A stretch of DNA of 64,000 nucleotides, from the NCBI RefSeq assembly GCF_023913775.1, contig NZ_JAMXAX010000005.1, positions 47,002 through 111,001 of the forward strand. The letters are read 5' to 3'. A program made the position numbers and the translations under genes. The notes below the pieces were generated by a model. That model saw only the letters and a list, made by a program, of their open reading frames with translations. It made no database searches and was not told where the DNA came from. Below, one piece after another: positions 1 through 9,256 of the stretch (position 1 is its first letter; each line of letters begins with the position of its first letter). The stretch comes from Acidovorax facilis. Its GTDB lineage: Bacteria; Pseudomonadota; Gammaproteobacteria; Burkholderiales; Burkholderiaceae_C.

Positions 1-204
1 CCCCAGCGCCACCTTGCCCGAACGTGCCACCGCCAGCTCCCACAGGCGGCTGATCTTGTCCACATCAACACGGGTTTGTGGCAGTTGCAGCGCCGCCAGA
101 TCGATGCCCGCTTCGGCGCATAACTCGGCAGCAGGCAAGCCTTCGGCGGCCATCATGTCGGTGATGCCGCGCACCCAGGCGGCAGAGCTTGTGCGGGGAG
201 TCAT
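1..204 (-). CDS. AraC-family transcriptional regulator, N-terminal part (truncated by window edge)
   Basis: The first 68 codons of a gene read on the minus strand from an ATG at 204; the rest lies before the window. The visible protein contains AGIDLAAL, then RVDVDKISRLWELAVARSG, which resembles the start of the arabinose-binding-like N-terminal domain (PF12625 type) of AraC regulators of the OruR/ArgR subgroup. The DNA-binding HTH domain would be C-terminal and is not visible. The gene is divergent from the esterase gene at 399, so it may regulate it; that is inference from position only. Family assignment is moderately sure, ligand unknown. Confidence 0.7.
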   Translation of the reverse strand, partial: MTPRTSSAAWVRGITDMMAAEGLPAAELCAEAGIDLAALQLPQTRVDVDKISRLWELAVARSGKVALG

Positions 205-398
205 GGGGTGGCGAGTAGAAGAAATGGCGGATCAGGGTTTACGCGCGGTGGTGGCCTGAAGTCAGTGTTTTGGCAAGGTTGCGATAGTAGCCAAACGCCA
301 CCCGGTTCCCACAATCGCCTCCGAGGTTGTGCCCTGCCCGTAGTGTGACTGCAGACAGAGGCCCGACCCATTCCTGAAAACCCCCAAGGAGACAAGAC

Positions 399-2105
399 AT
401 GGTCGATTCGCGCTGGCGTTTGCAATGGTTGGGAGCGGTGTTTTCGGCCGCAGCAATGGTGGGCTGCGGCGGTGGTTCCGGCTCTGCGCCCGAGGTGCGC
501 GAGACGGTGTACGGCACCTTGCGCGGTGTGGACGACAGTGCGGTGACCGGCACCTACGCGTGGAAAGGTGTTCCTTTTGCCAAGCCACCCGTGGGCGAGC
601 TGCGCTGGCAACCGCCCGCAGCCCCAGCCGCCTGGTCCGGAGAGCGTGACGCCACACGTTTTGGCAGTGCCTGCCTGCAAATGGGCCGCATCTACGGCCC
701 CGGTGCCAACAACCGGTTTGACAACACGATTGGCGAGACTCTGGGCACGCCGGTAGGCAGCGAGGACTGCCTGACCCTCAATATCTGGCGCCCAGCCACC
801 TCGCAAGACAAGCTGCCTGTGCTGCTGTTCCTGCATGGCGGGAGTGCCATCTCGGGCTACACGGCCGATCCCGTCTACGACGGCGCTTCGCTGGCACGGT
901 CTGCCAACGCCGTGGTGGTCACGGCCAACTACCGGCTCGACGTTCTGGGCTACTTCCAGATGCCGCCACTGCACGCCGGTACGCAGCCCTACACCGGCAA
1001 CTACGCGCTGCTCGACAACGTGCAGGCACTTCGCTTCATCCAGAACAATATTGCCAGCTTTGGCGGCAATGCTGGCAATGTCACGCTGATGGGGCAGTCC
1101 GCGGGCGCCATCAACGCGCTGGCGCTGCTGGTCGCGCCCCAGGCCGCGGGGTTGTTCCACAAGCTCGTACCGGTCAGTGGCGGAATTTCGCTGGCGACGA
1201 ACCTGCCGCCCGGTTCGATTCCCACGCTCAACCCGGCCTCCCGGTACACCGCGCAGGCGGGCATGCTGCTGGCGCATCTGGCGCTGGCTGATGGCCTGGC
1301 GCCTGCGCTTGCTGATGCACAGGCGCTCGTTGCGGGATGGCCCCCTGCGCAGGTAGCCAGCTACCTGCGTGGCAAGGACGCGCGGGTAGTGCTGCAGACG
1401 GTGCTCAAGAACGGTCTCACGGGCTCGGGCCCCATCCCTGATGGCGTGGTGGTGCCCGCAGATCCGATCGCCGAAATGGGCGCTAGCCGCTATCACAAGG
1501 TGCCCGTGCTGTCTGGCTACACGGGCGAGGAGGGCAAGCTGTTTGCGCCTTTCCTGGCGCTGCTGGGCGGCAAGCCGGGCATGAAGATCTCCGACGCCGA
1601 GCGCTTTGTGATGATGCAGAACTTCAACCCCGATGCTCCCACCACGCTCACGGCTGGCGACATCCTGGATGCCTCTTACCTGCCGGTCACGGCGCCCGGC
1701 ACGGGCTACAACGCGCGCACCCGCCTGCTGGGCAGCGTGTTCATCGATCCGAGCCGCGACAACCTGCTCAATACCCTGCGCAGTCAGCAATCCACGGTAT
1801 GGAGCTACCAGTTCAACTGGGCCCAGCAGCCCGCGCCCTGGAACGATGTGTACGGCGCGGCGCATGCGTTTGACCTGCCGTTCCTGTTCGGCAACTTTGG
1901 ACCTTCGGTCTTTGCCAAGGCCACCAACAGCACGGCCAATCAGCCCGGCCGACTGGCGCTGTCGCGCGCGATGATGGACACCATGCGTGCCTTTGTGCAC
2001 ACGGGCAACCCGAACAACGCAACGGTCAACCAAAACTGGACGCCATGGCCCAGTCGGCTCGTGTTCGACGCCGACCAGAAGGCCATGCGCCTGAGCGTGC
2101 AGTGA
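399..2105 (+). CDS. Type-B carboxylesterase, predicted lipoprotein
   Basis: A 568-residue protein of the carboxylesterase/cholinesterase alpha/beta-hydrolase family, expected to hydrolyse carboxylic esters. The N-terminus has a hydrophobic stretch ending in MVGC (Cys23), which fits a lipoprotein signal, so it probably acts at the cell envelope. The catalytic triad is visible: Ser234 in GQSAG, Glu378 in GYTGEEG and His489 in GAAHAFD. The oxyanion-hole motif LHGGS is also present. The ATG at 399 is preceded at good spacing by AAGGAGA. Length is normal for the family. It stands alone on the plus strand and converges on the Crp/Fnr gene downstream. Natural substrate unknown. Confidence 0.88.
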   Translation: MVDSRWRLQWLGAVFSAAAMVGCGGGSGSAPEVRETVYGTLRGVDDSAVTGTYAWKGVPFAKPPVGELRWQPPAAPAAWSGERDATRFGSACLQMGRIYGPGANNRFDNTIGETLGTPVGSEDCLTLNIWRPATSQDKLPVLLFLHGGSAISGYTADPVYDGASLARSANAVVVTANYRLDVLGYFQMPPLHAGTQPYTGNYALLDNVQALRFIQNNIASFGGNAGNVTLMGQSAGAINALALLVAPQAAGLFHKLVPVSGGISLATNLPPGSIPTLNPASRYTAQAGMLLAHLALADGLAPALADAQALVAGWPPAQVASYLRGKDARVVLQTVLKNGLTGSGPIPDGVVVPADPIAEMGASRYHKVPVLSGYTGEEGKLFAPFLALLGGKPGMKISDAERFVMMQNFNPDAPTTLTAGDILDASYLPVTAPGTGYNARTRLLGSVFIDPSRDNLLNTLRSQQSTVWSYQFNWAQQPAPWNDVYGAAHAFDLPFLFGNFGPSVFAKATNSTANQPGRLALSRAMMDTMRAFVHTGNPNNATVNQNWTPWPSRLVFDADQKAMRLSVQ

Positions 2106-2136
2106 GTGTGAACGTGCTTATGCACTCTGCAGTGCG

Positions 2137-2823
2137 TCAGCGTGCCGCAGTGGCGGCGAGGTATGCGTTCAGCGCCTCGTCGTCCACGATAGCCACACGG
2201 CCGAAGTCCAGCGACACGATGCCCCGGCCTTCCAGCACACGCAGTACCTTGTTCACCGTCTGGCGTGACAGGCCCACCAGTTGGCCGAGCTCTTCCTGCG
2301 TGAGGTTCAACCGCCGTGTGCTGCGCCAGAACAGGCGGCTCAGGTACAGCGCTACGCGGTGTTCGGGGGATTGCGTGCGCCCGGCCTCGATGATCGTCAT
2401 GGCCTGGCCCAGGCGCATGTTTAGGTGCTGCACCAGAAACTGGTTGAAGCCCAGGCTGGTCTCGCGCAGCGTGGCAAACAGTGGCAGAGGCAGGCACAGC
2501 AGCGTGGTGGGCCGCAAGGCCACAACGTGGTACCGGCGGGGCTCGGGTTTCATGGCTGAGCCTTCGCCAAACCACTCGCCGTCAGGTACCCCGATGAACG
2601 CCGAGGCGCGGCCCTGGCTGGCGGGGCTTTGCAGCATCACCAAGCCTGACAACACTGCATGCCAGCCTTGTACCGCGCTGCCGGCCGGCATCATGACTGT
2701 TCCCTTGTCGGCGTGCTGCACGGACACCTCGTCGCGCAGCCTCTCCTGCAGGGCCACGGGGACACCTGCAAACCAGGGCTGGGCTTCGATGAATCGCTGT
2801 GCGGACGGCGCGGAGCTGAGCAT
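2137..2823 (-). CDS. Crp/Fnr-family transcriptional regulator
   Basis: A 228-residue protein with an N-terminal cyclic-nucleotide-binding-like beta barrel (about residues 15-125) and a C-terminal winged helix; the recognition region reads LTQEELGQLVGLSRQTVNKV at about residues 170-190. The start is the ATG at 2823. There is no N-terminal Cys cluster, so an Fnr-type iron-sulfur sensor is unlikely, and the effector cannot be read from the sequence. It is divergent from the acyl-CoA synthetase gene at 3040 with about 216 bp between them, so that gene and the transporter genes behind it are plausible targets (inference). Confidence 0.85.
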   Translation of the reverse strand: MLSSAPSAQRFIEAQPWFAGVPVALQERLRDEVSVQHADKGTVMMPAGSAVQGWHAVLSGLVMLQSPASQGRASAFIGVPDGEWFGEGSAMKPEPRRYHVVALRPTTLLCLPLPLFATLRETSLGFNQFLVQHLNMRLGQAMTIIEAGRTQSPEHRVALYLSRLFWRSTRRLNLTQEELGQLVGLSRQTVNKVLRVLEGRGIVSLDFGRVAIVDDEALNAYLAATAAR

Positions 2824-3039
2824 GGGCGTGATTGTCGTTGTTCGGGGACCGTACGTTCAGGGTATTCCCTTGCCCTTTGTCAACGGGACGACAGGTGTTG
2901 GCAGGCACGCTGGACACGCGCACACTGAACCCCTGTTGGGGGTGTCGGTCTGGCGGGGCCGCTTGCCTGGGCGACACCGCCATGAGAACCCCCGCGCTAC
3001 GATGATCGTTCCCTTCACTACAACATCCAAGGAGCACAC

Positions 3040-4683
3040 ATGCTGGGCCTGATGCAGAGCCAACCGTTGCTGATTTCGTCGCTGATCGAGTTCGCCGAGC
3101 GCCACCATGGCGACGCCGAAATCGTGTCCCGCCGGGTCGAGGGCGACATCCATCGCTACACCTACCGCGATCTGGCTGTCCGCGCACGCCGCCTGGCCAA
3201 TGCGCTGGATGAAATGAAACTGCAGTTCAGCGACCGCGTAGCCACGCTGGCCTGGAACGGCTACCGCCACATGGAGATGTACTTTGGTGTGAGCGGCTCG
3301 GGCCGTGTGCTGCACACCGTGAACCCGCGCCTGCACCCCGACCAGATTGCGTGGATCATGAACCATGCCGAAGATCAGGTGCTGTGTTTTGATGTGACCT
3401 TTCTGCCCCTCGTGCAGGCCGTGCATGCCAGGTGCCCCACGGTGAAGAAGTGGGTGGCGCTGTGTGATGCCGACAAGCTGCCTGCGGATTCAGGCATCCC
3501 TGGCCTCACCAGTTACGAAGCCTGGCTCGGTGCGCAGTCGCCCGACTACGCCTGGCCCGAGTTTGACGAGAACTCCGCGTCGAGCATGTGCTACACGAGC
3601 GGCACCACGGGCAACCCCAAGGCCGCGCTGTACAGCCACCGTTCGACCACGCTGCATGCCTATGCGGCAGCGCTGCCTGATGTGATGTGCCTTTCCGCAC
3701 GCGACTCCGTGCTGCCGGTGGTGCCCATGTTCCACGTCAATGCCTGGGGCATTCCTTACTCAGCGGCCCTCACGGGTTGCAAGCTGGTGTTCCCTGGTCC
3801 CGCCATGGATGGAAAGTCGATTTACGAACTGATCGAAGGCGAAAAGGTTACCTACGCAGCTGGCGTGCCCACCGTGTGGCAGATGATGCTCGGCCACATG
3901 AAGCCTGCGGGTCTGAAGTTCTCCACGCTGCGCCGCACTGTCATCGGTGGCTCGGCCTGCCCGCCCGCCATGATCCATGCCTTCAAGGAAGACTACGGCG
4001 TGGAGGTGCTGCACGCCTGGGGCACGACCGAGATGAGCCCGCTGGGCACGCTGTGCACCTTGAAGAACAAGCACCTGGCCATGTCCAAGGATGACCAGAT
4101 GAAGATCCTGCAAAAGCAGGGCCGCGCGATCTACGGTGTGGACATGAAGATCGTAGGGGGCGATGGCAGCGAGTTGCCTTGGGATGGCAAGACCTATGGG
4201 GATTTGCTGGTCAAGGGGCCGTGGATCGTCGGCAGCTATTTCAAGGGCGAGGGCGGCAATCCGCTCGTCAAAGACGCGCAGGGCCGGGGCTGGTTCCCCA
4301 CGGGCGATGTGGCCACCATCGACGCTGACGGCTTCATGCAGATCACCGACCGCAGCAAGGATGTGATCAAGTCCGGTGGCGAGTGGATCAGTTCCATCGA
4401 CATCGAGAACATTGCGATGGCCCACCCCGCAATTGCCATGGCGGCCTGTGTGGGTATGCCCCACCCCAAGTGGGACGAGCGCCCCATCGTGGCCGTGGTC
4501 AAGCGGCCGGGCACCGAGGTGACGCGCGAAGAGCTGCTGGCCTTCTACGAAGGCAAGACGGCCAAGTGGCAGATCCCCGATGACGTGGTGTTCGTTGATG
4601 CCATTCCATTGGGCGCCACCGGCAAGATGCTCAAGACCAAGCTGCGTGAGCAGCTCAAGGATTACAAGCTTCCAGGCCTGTGA
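3040..4683 (+). CDS. Acyl-CoA synthetase (AMP-forming, fatty-acid-CoA ligase family)
   Basis: A 547-residue adenylate-forming enzyme that should activate a carboxylic acid to its CoA thioester using ATP. Family motifs appear in order: the phosphate-binding loop [11 protein letters not shown] at about residue 184, WGTTEMSP at about 327, [12 protein letters not shown] at about 417, [13 protein letters not shown] at about 437 and the C-terminal catalytic lysine in GATGKMLK at about 527. It resembles medium/long-chain ligases of the AlkK type. The ATG at 3040 has CAAGGAG upstream. It lies directly ahead of a complete Liv-type ABC importer, suggesting that the imported acid is activated by this enzyme. 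The exact acid cannot be read from the sequence. Confidence 0.9.
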   Translation: MLGLMQSQPLLISSLIEFAERHHGDAEIVSRRVEGDIHRYTYRDLAVRARRLANALDEMKLQFSDRVATLAWNGYRHMEMYFGVSGSGRVLHTVNPRLHPDQIAWIMNHAEDQVLCFDVTFLPLVQAVHARCPTVKKWVALCDADKLPADSGIPGLTSYEAWLGAQSPDYAWPEFDENSASSMCYTSGTTGNPKAALYSHRSTTLHAYAAALPDVMCLSARDSVLPVVPMFHVNAWGIPYSAALTGCKLVFPGPAMDGKSIYELIEGEKVTYAAGVPTVWQMMLGHMKPAGLKFSTLRRTVIGGSACPPAMIHAFKEDYGVEVLHAWGTTEMSPLGTLCTLKNKHLAMSKDDQMKILQKQGRAIYGVDMKIVGGDGSELPWDGKTYGDLLVKGPWIVGSYFKGEGGNPLVKDAQGRGWFPTGDVATIDADGFMQITDRSKDVIKSGGEWISSIDIENIAMAHPAIAMAACVGMPHPKWDERPIVAVVKRPGTEVTREELLAFYEGKTAKWQIPDDVVFVDAIPLGATGKMLKTKLREQLKDYKLPGL

Positions 4684-4870
4684 TCAGGGTGGGGCAGTGC
4701 ACATGCGCGCATCGCTTGCGAACGCCATTTTTTGCATTGCCCCAGGCTGGTGCGCGCTCGGGGGAGTGCTGCGCCAGTCACGTGTGCGACGCTGGTAGGG
4801 GCAATCCCTGAGCATCGCTTTGTTGCAACGCGGTACGCTGCGTTGTGTCGATTTACAAGGAGACAAAAGC

Positions 4871-6103
4871 ATGAAGTTCGCTATTAAGGCTGTAGCAGCC
4901 TCGGTAATCTTGGCAAGCGCTGGCGGGGCCTTCGCTCAAAAGGGCGAGACGGTGAAAATCGCCTGGCTCGACCCCCTGTCTGGCCTGATGGCGGCAGTGG
5001 GAACGAACCAGCTCAAGAGCTTCCAGTTCATCGCAGAAGAGTTCAACAAGAAGAACCCTGCAGGCGTCAAATTCGAAATCATCGGCATCGACAACAAACT
5101 CAGTCCCCAGGAAACCACCAGCGCCCTGCGCTCGGCCATGGACCAGGGTGCGCGCTACGTGGTGCAGGGCAACGGCTCCGGCCCCGCACTGGCGATCATG
5201 GATGCGCTGGAAAAGCACAACGCGCGCAACCCTGGCAAGGAAGTCCTGTTCCTGAACTACGCTGCCGTGGACCCAGACCTCACCAACAGCAAGTGCAGCT
5301 ACTGGCACTTCCGCTTGGACGCTGACACCTCCATGAAGATGGAAGCCCTGACCACGTACATGAAGGACATGCCCGAGGTCAAGAAGGTCTACCTGATCAA
5401 CCAGAACTACTCGCACGGCCACCAGGTCTCCAAGTTCGCCAAGGAAATGATGCAGCGCAAGCGCCCTGACGTGCAGTTCGTCGGCGACGATCTGCACCCG
5501 CTGGCTCAGGTGCGTGATTTCTCTCCCTACATTGCCAAGATCAAGCAATCGGGCGCCGACAGCGTGATCACCGGCAACTGGGGTTCTGATCTGGCGCTGC
5601 TGATCAAGGCCGCCAACGACGCGGGCCTGAACAACGTCAACTTCTACACCTACTACGGCTCGGTCACTGGCAGCCCCACCGCTATGGGCTCGGCCGCAGC
5701 AGGGCGCGTCTACATGGTGGCCTATGCCCACATGAACCTGCCCGGGCCGCTGAACCAGATCGTGGTGGACTACAAGAAGAAGTTCAACGACGACATGTAC
5801 ACGGGCGCGGTTTACCACGCATTCACGATGCTGTCCGAAGGTTTTACCAAGGCCAAGTCGACCGATCCGGTCAAGGTGGCTGCTGCGTTCGAGGGCATGA
5901 AGTTCAAGAGCTTCAATGGCGAAGTCGAGATGCGCAAGACCGATCACCAACTGCAGCAGGGCCTGTTCATCTCCAAGTGGGAGAAGGCTGGCGGCAAGTT
6001 CCCGATCGACTCTGAAAACACGGGTTACACCTTTGTGCCTGTGAAGTACTACGAGCCCTATGTGGCGAGCACGCCCACGTCGTGCCAGATGAAGCGCCCG
6101 TAA
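4871..6103 (+). CDS. Liv-type ABC transporter substrate-binding protein
   Basis: A 410-residue periplasmic binding protein of the branched-chain amino-acid type (type I fold). The signal peptide is clear, with a Lys-containing N-terminus, a hydrophobic core and the cleavage site AFA before Gln23. The ATG at 4871 follows CAAGGAGACAAAAGC; an in-frame upstream ATG at 4820 would spoil the signal peptide. It starts a five-gene set with two permeases and two ATPases. Because an acyl-CoA ligase precedes it, the ligand may be an aromatic or fatty acid rather than leucine/isoleucine/valine. It has two cysteines, one in NSKCSYW and one near the C-terminus. Confidence 0.9.
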   Translation: MKFAIKAVAASVILASAGGAFAQKGETVKIAWLDPLSGLMAAVGTNQLKSFQFIAEEFNKKNPAGVKFEIIGIDNKLSPQETTSALRSAMDQGARYVVQGNGSGPALAIMDALEKHNARNPGKEVLFLNYAAVDPDLTNSKCSYWHFRLDADTSMKMEALTTYMKDMPEVKKVYLINQNYSHGHQVSKFAKEMMQRKRPDVQFVGDDLHPLAQVRDFSPYIAKIKQSGADSVITGNWGSDLALLIKAANDAGLNNVNFYTYYGSVTGSPTAMGSAAAGRVYMVAYAHMNLPGPLNQIVVDYKKKFNDDMYTGAVYHAFTMLSEGFTKAKSTDPVKVAAAFEGMKFKSFNGEVEMRKTDHQLQQGLFISKWEKAGGKFPIDSENTGYTFVPVKYYEPYVASTPTSCQMKRP

Positions 6104-6122
6104 GCCTTGCGCAATCGCTTCG

Positions 6123-6149
6123 AGGCCCGACCACTCGGGCCTTTTTTTT
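6123..6149 (+). terminator. Intrinsic terminator or attenuator after the binding-protein gene
   Basis: An 8-bp perfect stem (AGGCCCGA / TCGGGCCT) with a CCAC loop is followed by a run of eight T. It lies between the binding-protein gene and the first permease. In such operons a hairpin here usually lowers transcription of the membrane genes relative to the abundant binding protein; its strength here is inferred. Confidence 0.85.
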
Positions 6150-6171
6150 ACCCCTGCAGTGAAAAATTCCA

Positions 6172-7125
6172 ATGAATCCTGAGTTTTTCGTGATCTCTTT
6201 GCTGAACGGCGTGAGCTACGGGCTCCTGCTGTTCATGCTGAGTTCCGGCCTCACGCTGATCTTCAGCATGATGGGCGTGCTCAACTTTGCACACACCAGC
6301 TTCTACATGCTGGGTGCCTACTTCGCGTTCACCATCTCTGGGGTGGTGGGCTTCTGGCCAGCGCTGGTGCTGGCACCCCTCGTCGTGTTTGCGCTGGGGG
6401 CCGCGTTCGAGCGCTATTGCCTGCGCCGGGTGCACAAGTTCGGCCACGTGCCCGAACTGCTGGTCACGTTCGGCCTGTCCTACCTCATTCTGGAAGTGGT
6501 GCAACTGGTCTGGGGCCGTTCCACGGTGCCTTATGGCCTGCCCGAGCAATTGCAGGGTCCGCTGTTTTCGCTCTATGGCACGCAATTTCCCAAGTCGCGC
6601 TCGTTTGTGATGCTCGTGGCCCTGCTGATGCTGGTGTCGGTGTGGCTGCTGCTCACACGCACGCGCATCGGTCTCGTCATCCAGGCCGCCCTCAAGTACC
6701 CCGAGATGGTCGAGGCGTTGGGCCACAACGTGCCGCGCGTCTTCATGCTGGTGTTTGGCGGTGGTGCCGCGCTGGCCGGCCTGGCGGGGGTGATCGGTGG
6801 CAACACCTATGTCACCGAGCCTGCGATGGCGGCCTCAGTGGGTTCCATCATCTTTGTCGTGGTGGTGGTGGGTGGCATGGGCTCGCTGGCAGGTGCCTTC
6901 CTGGCATCGCTGCTCATCGGTCTGGTGCAGACCTTTGCCGTGGCGCTGGACTACTCTCTGATCCATGTCTTCAAGGCCGTGGGCGTGGCGGTGACTGACC
7001 AAACCTTCGGCTACCCCTTGCTCAAGCTCACGATTTCCCAGGTCGCGCCCATCCTGCCCTACCTGTTCCTCGTGCTGATCCTGATCTTCCGCCCCAAGGG
7101 CTTGCTGGGCACGCGGGAGGACTGA
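6172..7125 (+). CDS. Liv-type ABC transporter permease (LivH family)
   Basis: A 317-residue very hydrophobic inner-membrane protein with about eight membrane segments. It begins NGVSYGLLLFMLSSGLTLIF and carries GVLNFAH shortly after, the hallmark opening of LivH permeases. The conserved loop VVVVGGMGSLAGAF, which contacts the ATPase, is at about residues 225-240. The C-terminal FRPKGLLG is also typical. It partners the permease at 7130 and the ATPases at 8461 and 9257. Only 4 bp separate it from the next gene. Confidence 0.92.
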   Translation: MNPEFFVISLLNGVSYGLLLFMLSSGLTLIFSMMGVLNFAHTSFYMLGAYFAFTISGVVGFWPALVLAPLVVFALGAAFERYCLRRVHKFGHVPELLVTFGLSYLILEVVQLVWGRSTVPYGLPEQLQGPLFSLYGTQFPKSRSFVMLVALLMLVSVWLLLTRTRIGLVIQAALKYPEMVEALGHNVPRVFMLVFGGGAALAGLAGVIGGNTYVTEPAMAASVGSIIFVVVVVGGMGSLAGAFLASLLIGLVQTFAVALDYSLIHVFKAVGVAVTDQTFGYPLLKLTISQVAPILPYLFLVLILIFRPKGLLGTRED

Positions 7126-7129
7126 TGCC

Positions 7130-8458
7130 ATGAATTCCACTACAACCACTACTGTCGCTTCCAGCGCCACGTCGCACTACCGGTTCAAGCCCTGGAACGT
7201 CGGGCGCCTCATCATCTGGACGTTGTTCGCGGTCATGCTCATCGTGGCGCCCATGCTGTTTCGCAGCAGCCTGGCGCTGACCATGCTCTCGCAGATCGGC
7301 TACCTGATCATCATCTGCCTGTCCTACAACATCCTGCTGGGGCAGGGCGGCATGCTGAGCTTTGGCCATGCGGTCTACACCGGCCTGGGTTCGTTCATCG
7401 CCATTCATGCAATGAACATGGCCACCAAGGGCTCTGTGCACATTCCGCTGGTTTTCATTCCACTGGTGGGCGGCCTGGCAGGGGCATTTTTTGCCATCCT
7501 GCTCGGTTTTGTCACTACCAAGAAGTCGGGCACCACCTTCGCAATGATCACGCTGGGTATTGGCGAACTGGTGGCCTCCATGGCGCTGATGTTCCCCGAG
7601 TTCTTCGGCGGAGAAGGCGGCATCACCACGGACCGGGTGTATGGCAAAGCCTTCTTTGGCATCACTTTCGGGCCTGCGATTCAGGTGTACTACCTGATTG
7701 CAGCGTACTGTTTTGTCTGCACTGCCGCCATGTTTGCATTCACCGGCACGCCGCTGGGCCGCATCCTGAACGCTGTGCGCGACAACCCCGAGCGCGTCGA
7801 GTTCATCGGCTACAACACTCAGCGTGTGCGCTACTTCGCATTCATCATCGCGGGCTTTTTTGCCGGTATCGGAGGTGGGCTGGCCACAATCAACTTCGAG
7901 ATCATCACGGGAGCTGACAGCCTGAGCGTGATTCGCTCCGGCGGCTACCTGCTGTTCACATTCCTCGGGGGGGCAACGTTCTTCTTCGGCCCCATCATCG
8001 GCGCGGTGCTGTTGGTGCTGGCATCGGTGTTGCTGTCCGAACTGTCCAAGGCATGGTTGTTGTACCTGGGCCTGGTGTTCCTGTTCATGGTGATGTATGC
8101 GCCCGGAGGCATTGCCAGCCTGATCATGATGAACCTGCGGCTGGCCAAGTACGGCAAGCTGCGTCAGCTCTGGAGTTCTTACCTGGCGCTGGGCGGCACG
8201 GCGCTGGTGGGGGTGATGGGCGCAGCCTGCATGATCGAGATGACCTACCACCTGCAGCTCAACGCGGCCCTGGGGCCAGAACTGACGTTCCTAGGGGCCA
8301 CGCTCAATGCCGCGGGCTTTACGAGCTGGTTTGGCGCCATTTTCGTGATGGTCACGGGCTTTGGACTTTTTGAACTCTGCCGCCGCCAGTTCCTGCGGCA
8401 GTGGAGCACGATCCAGGAAGAGATCGAACATGAAATCAAGCGTGGGGAGGCGCTGTAA
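7130..8458 (+). CDS. Liv-type ABC transporter permease (LivM family) with C-terminal extension
   Basis: A 442-residue inner-membrane permease. The family opening YNILLGQGGMLSFGHA (about residues 65-80) and GTPLGRILNAVRDNP (cytoplasmic coupling region) are visible. The usual family end, LFMVMYAPGGIASL, comes at about residue 330; after it the protein continues for roughly 100 residues with two more hydrophobic segments and an acidic/basic tail (EEIEHEIKRGEAL). The ATG at 7130 is preceded by GGGAGG. Two bases separate it from the ATPase gene at 8461. Confidence 0.92.
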   Translation: MNSTTTTTVASSATSHYRFKPWNVGRLIIWTLFAVMLIVAPMLFRSSLALTMLSQIGYLIIICLSYNILLGQGGMLSFGHAVYTGLGSFIAIHAMNMATKGSVHIPLVFIPLVGGLAGAFFAILLGFVTTKKSGTTFAMITLGIGELVASMALMFPEFFGGEGGITTDRVYGKAFFGITFGPAIQVYYLIAAYCFVCTAAMFAFTGTPLGRILNAVRDNPERVEFIGYNTQRVRYFAFIIAGFFAGIGGGLATINFEIITGADSLSVIRSGGYLLFTFLGGATFFFGPIIGAVLLVLASVLLSELSKAWLLYLGLVFLFMVMYAPGGIASLIMMNLRLAKYGKLRQLWSSYLALGGTALVGVMGAACMIEMTYHLQLNAALGPELTFLGATLNAAGFTSWFGAIFVMVTGFGLFELCRRQFLRQWSTIQEEIEHEIKRGEAL

Positions 8459-8460
8459 AC

Positions 8461-9255
8461 ATGGCAGCTGACAACCCAACCAACACCACCTATGCCCTGG
8501 AACTGCGCGACCTGCGCAAGAGCTTTGGCAAGACGGAAATTATCCGTGGCGTTAACCTGTCCGTGGCCTCGGGCGAACGCGTGGCCATCATCGGCCCCAA
8601 TGGCGCGGGCAAGTCCACGCTGTTCAATCTCATCAGTGGGCGTTTTGCGCCCACAAGCGGGGATGTGATCCTCAATGGCCAGCGCATCAACGGGCTGGCG
8701 CCGTACGAGATCAACCGCAAGGGGCTGTCGCGCAGCTTCCAGATCACGAACATCTTTCCCAAGCTCTCGGTGTTCGAGAACCTGCGCTGCGGTGTGCTCT
8801 GGAGCATGGGCTACAAGTACACGTTCCTGCGTTTCCTGTCGAACCTGCACGATGCCAATGAGCGCGCCAAGCAGCTCATGGAAATGATCAAGCTCGACAA
8901 GAAGCGCGACACGCTGGCGATGAACCTCACCTATGCCGAGCAGCGCGCGCTGGAGATCGGCATCACCATCGCGGGTGGTGCCAACGTGATCCTGCTCGAC
9001 GAGCCCACGGCCGGCATGAGCAAGACCGAGACCACGCGCTTCATCCACCTCATCAAGGAAGTGACCGAAGGCCGCACGCTGCTGACGGTGGAGCATGACA
9101 TGGGCGTGGTCTTTGGCCTGGCGGACAAGATTGCTGTGGTGGTCTATGGCGAGGTCATTGCCTATGACACGCCCGACAAGGTGCGCGCCAACCAGCGCGT
9201 GCAGGAGGCCTATCTGGGCTCTGTCGTTGCGGACGAGCAAGGGGCGGGACATTGA
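8461..9255 (+). CDS. Liv-type ABC transporter ATP-binding protein (LivG family)
   Basis: A 264-residue ATPase subunit. Walker A is canonical (GPNGAGKST, Lys51). The signature region reads LTYAEQRALEIG, a common LivG variant. Walker B is VILLDEPTAGMS, and the switch histidine is in VEHDMGVVFGL. The C-terminal Liv-type extension (VRANQRVQEAYLG) is present. It pairs with the LivF-like subunit that starts one base after its stop codon. Confidence 0.92.
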   Translation: MAADNPTNTTYALELRDLRKSFGKTEIIRGVNLSVASGERVAIIGPNGAGKSTLFNLISGRFAPTSGDVILNGQRINGLAPYEINRKGLSRSFQITNIFPKLSVFENLRCGVLWSMGYKYTFLRFLSNLHDANERAKQLMEMIKLDKKRDTLAMNLTYAEQRALEIGITIAGGANVILLDEPTAGMSKTETTRFIHLIKEVTEGRTLLTVEHDMGVVFGLADKIAVVVYGEVIAYDTPDKVRANQRVQEAYLGSVVADEQGAGH

Positions 9256-9256
9256 C

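Noticed and set aside
201..2033. 610-codon minus-strand frame opposite the carboxylesterase gene
   Set aside because: The esterase triad and ribosome-binding site support the plus strand; the antisense product is Arg/His-rich with no family features.
2045..3052. 335-codon plus-strand frame crossing the Crp/Fnr gene
   Set aside because: The minus-strand regulator has clear domains; this frame is Arg/Ser-rich and overlaps the acyl-CoA synthetase start.
4820..4870. Earlier ATG for the binding-protein gene
   Set aside because: It would put 17 residues before a clean signal peptide and lies ahead of the ribosome-binding site used by the ATG at 4871.
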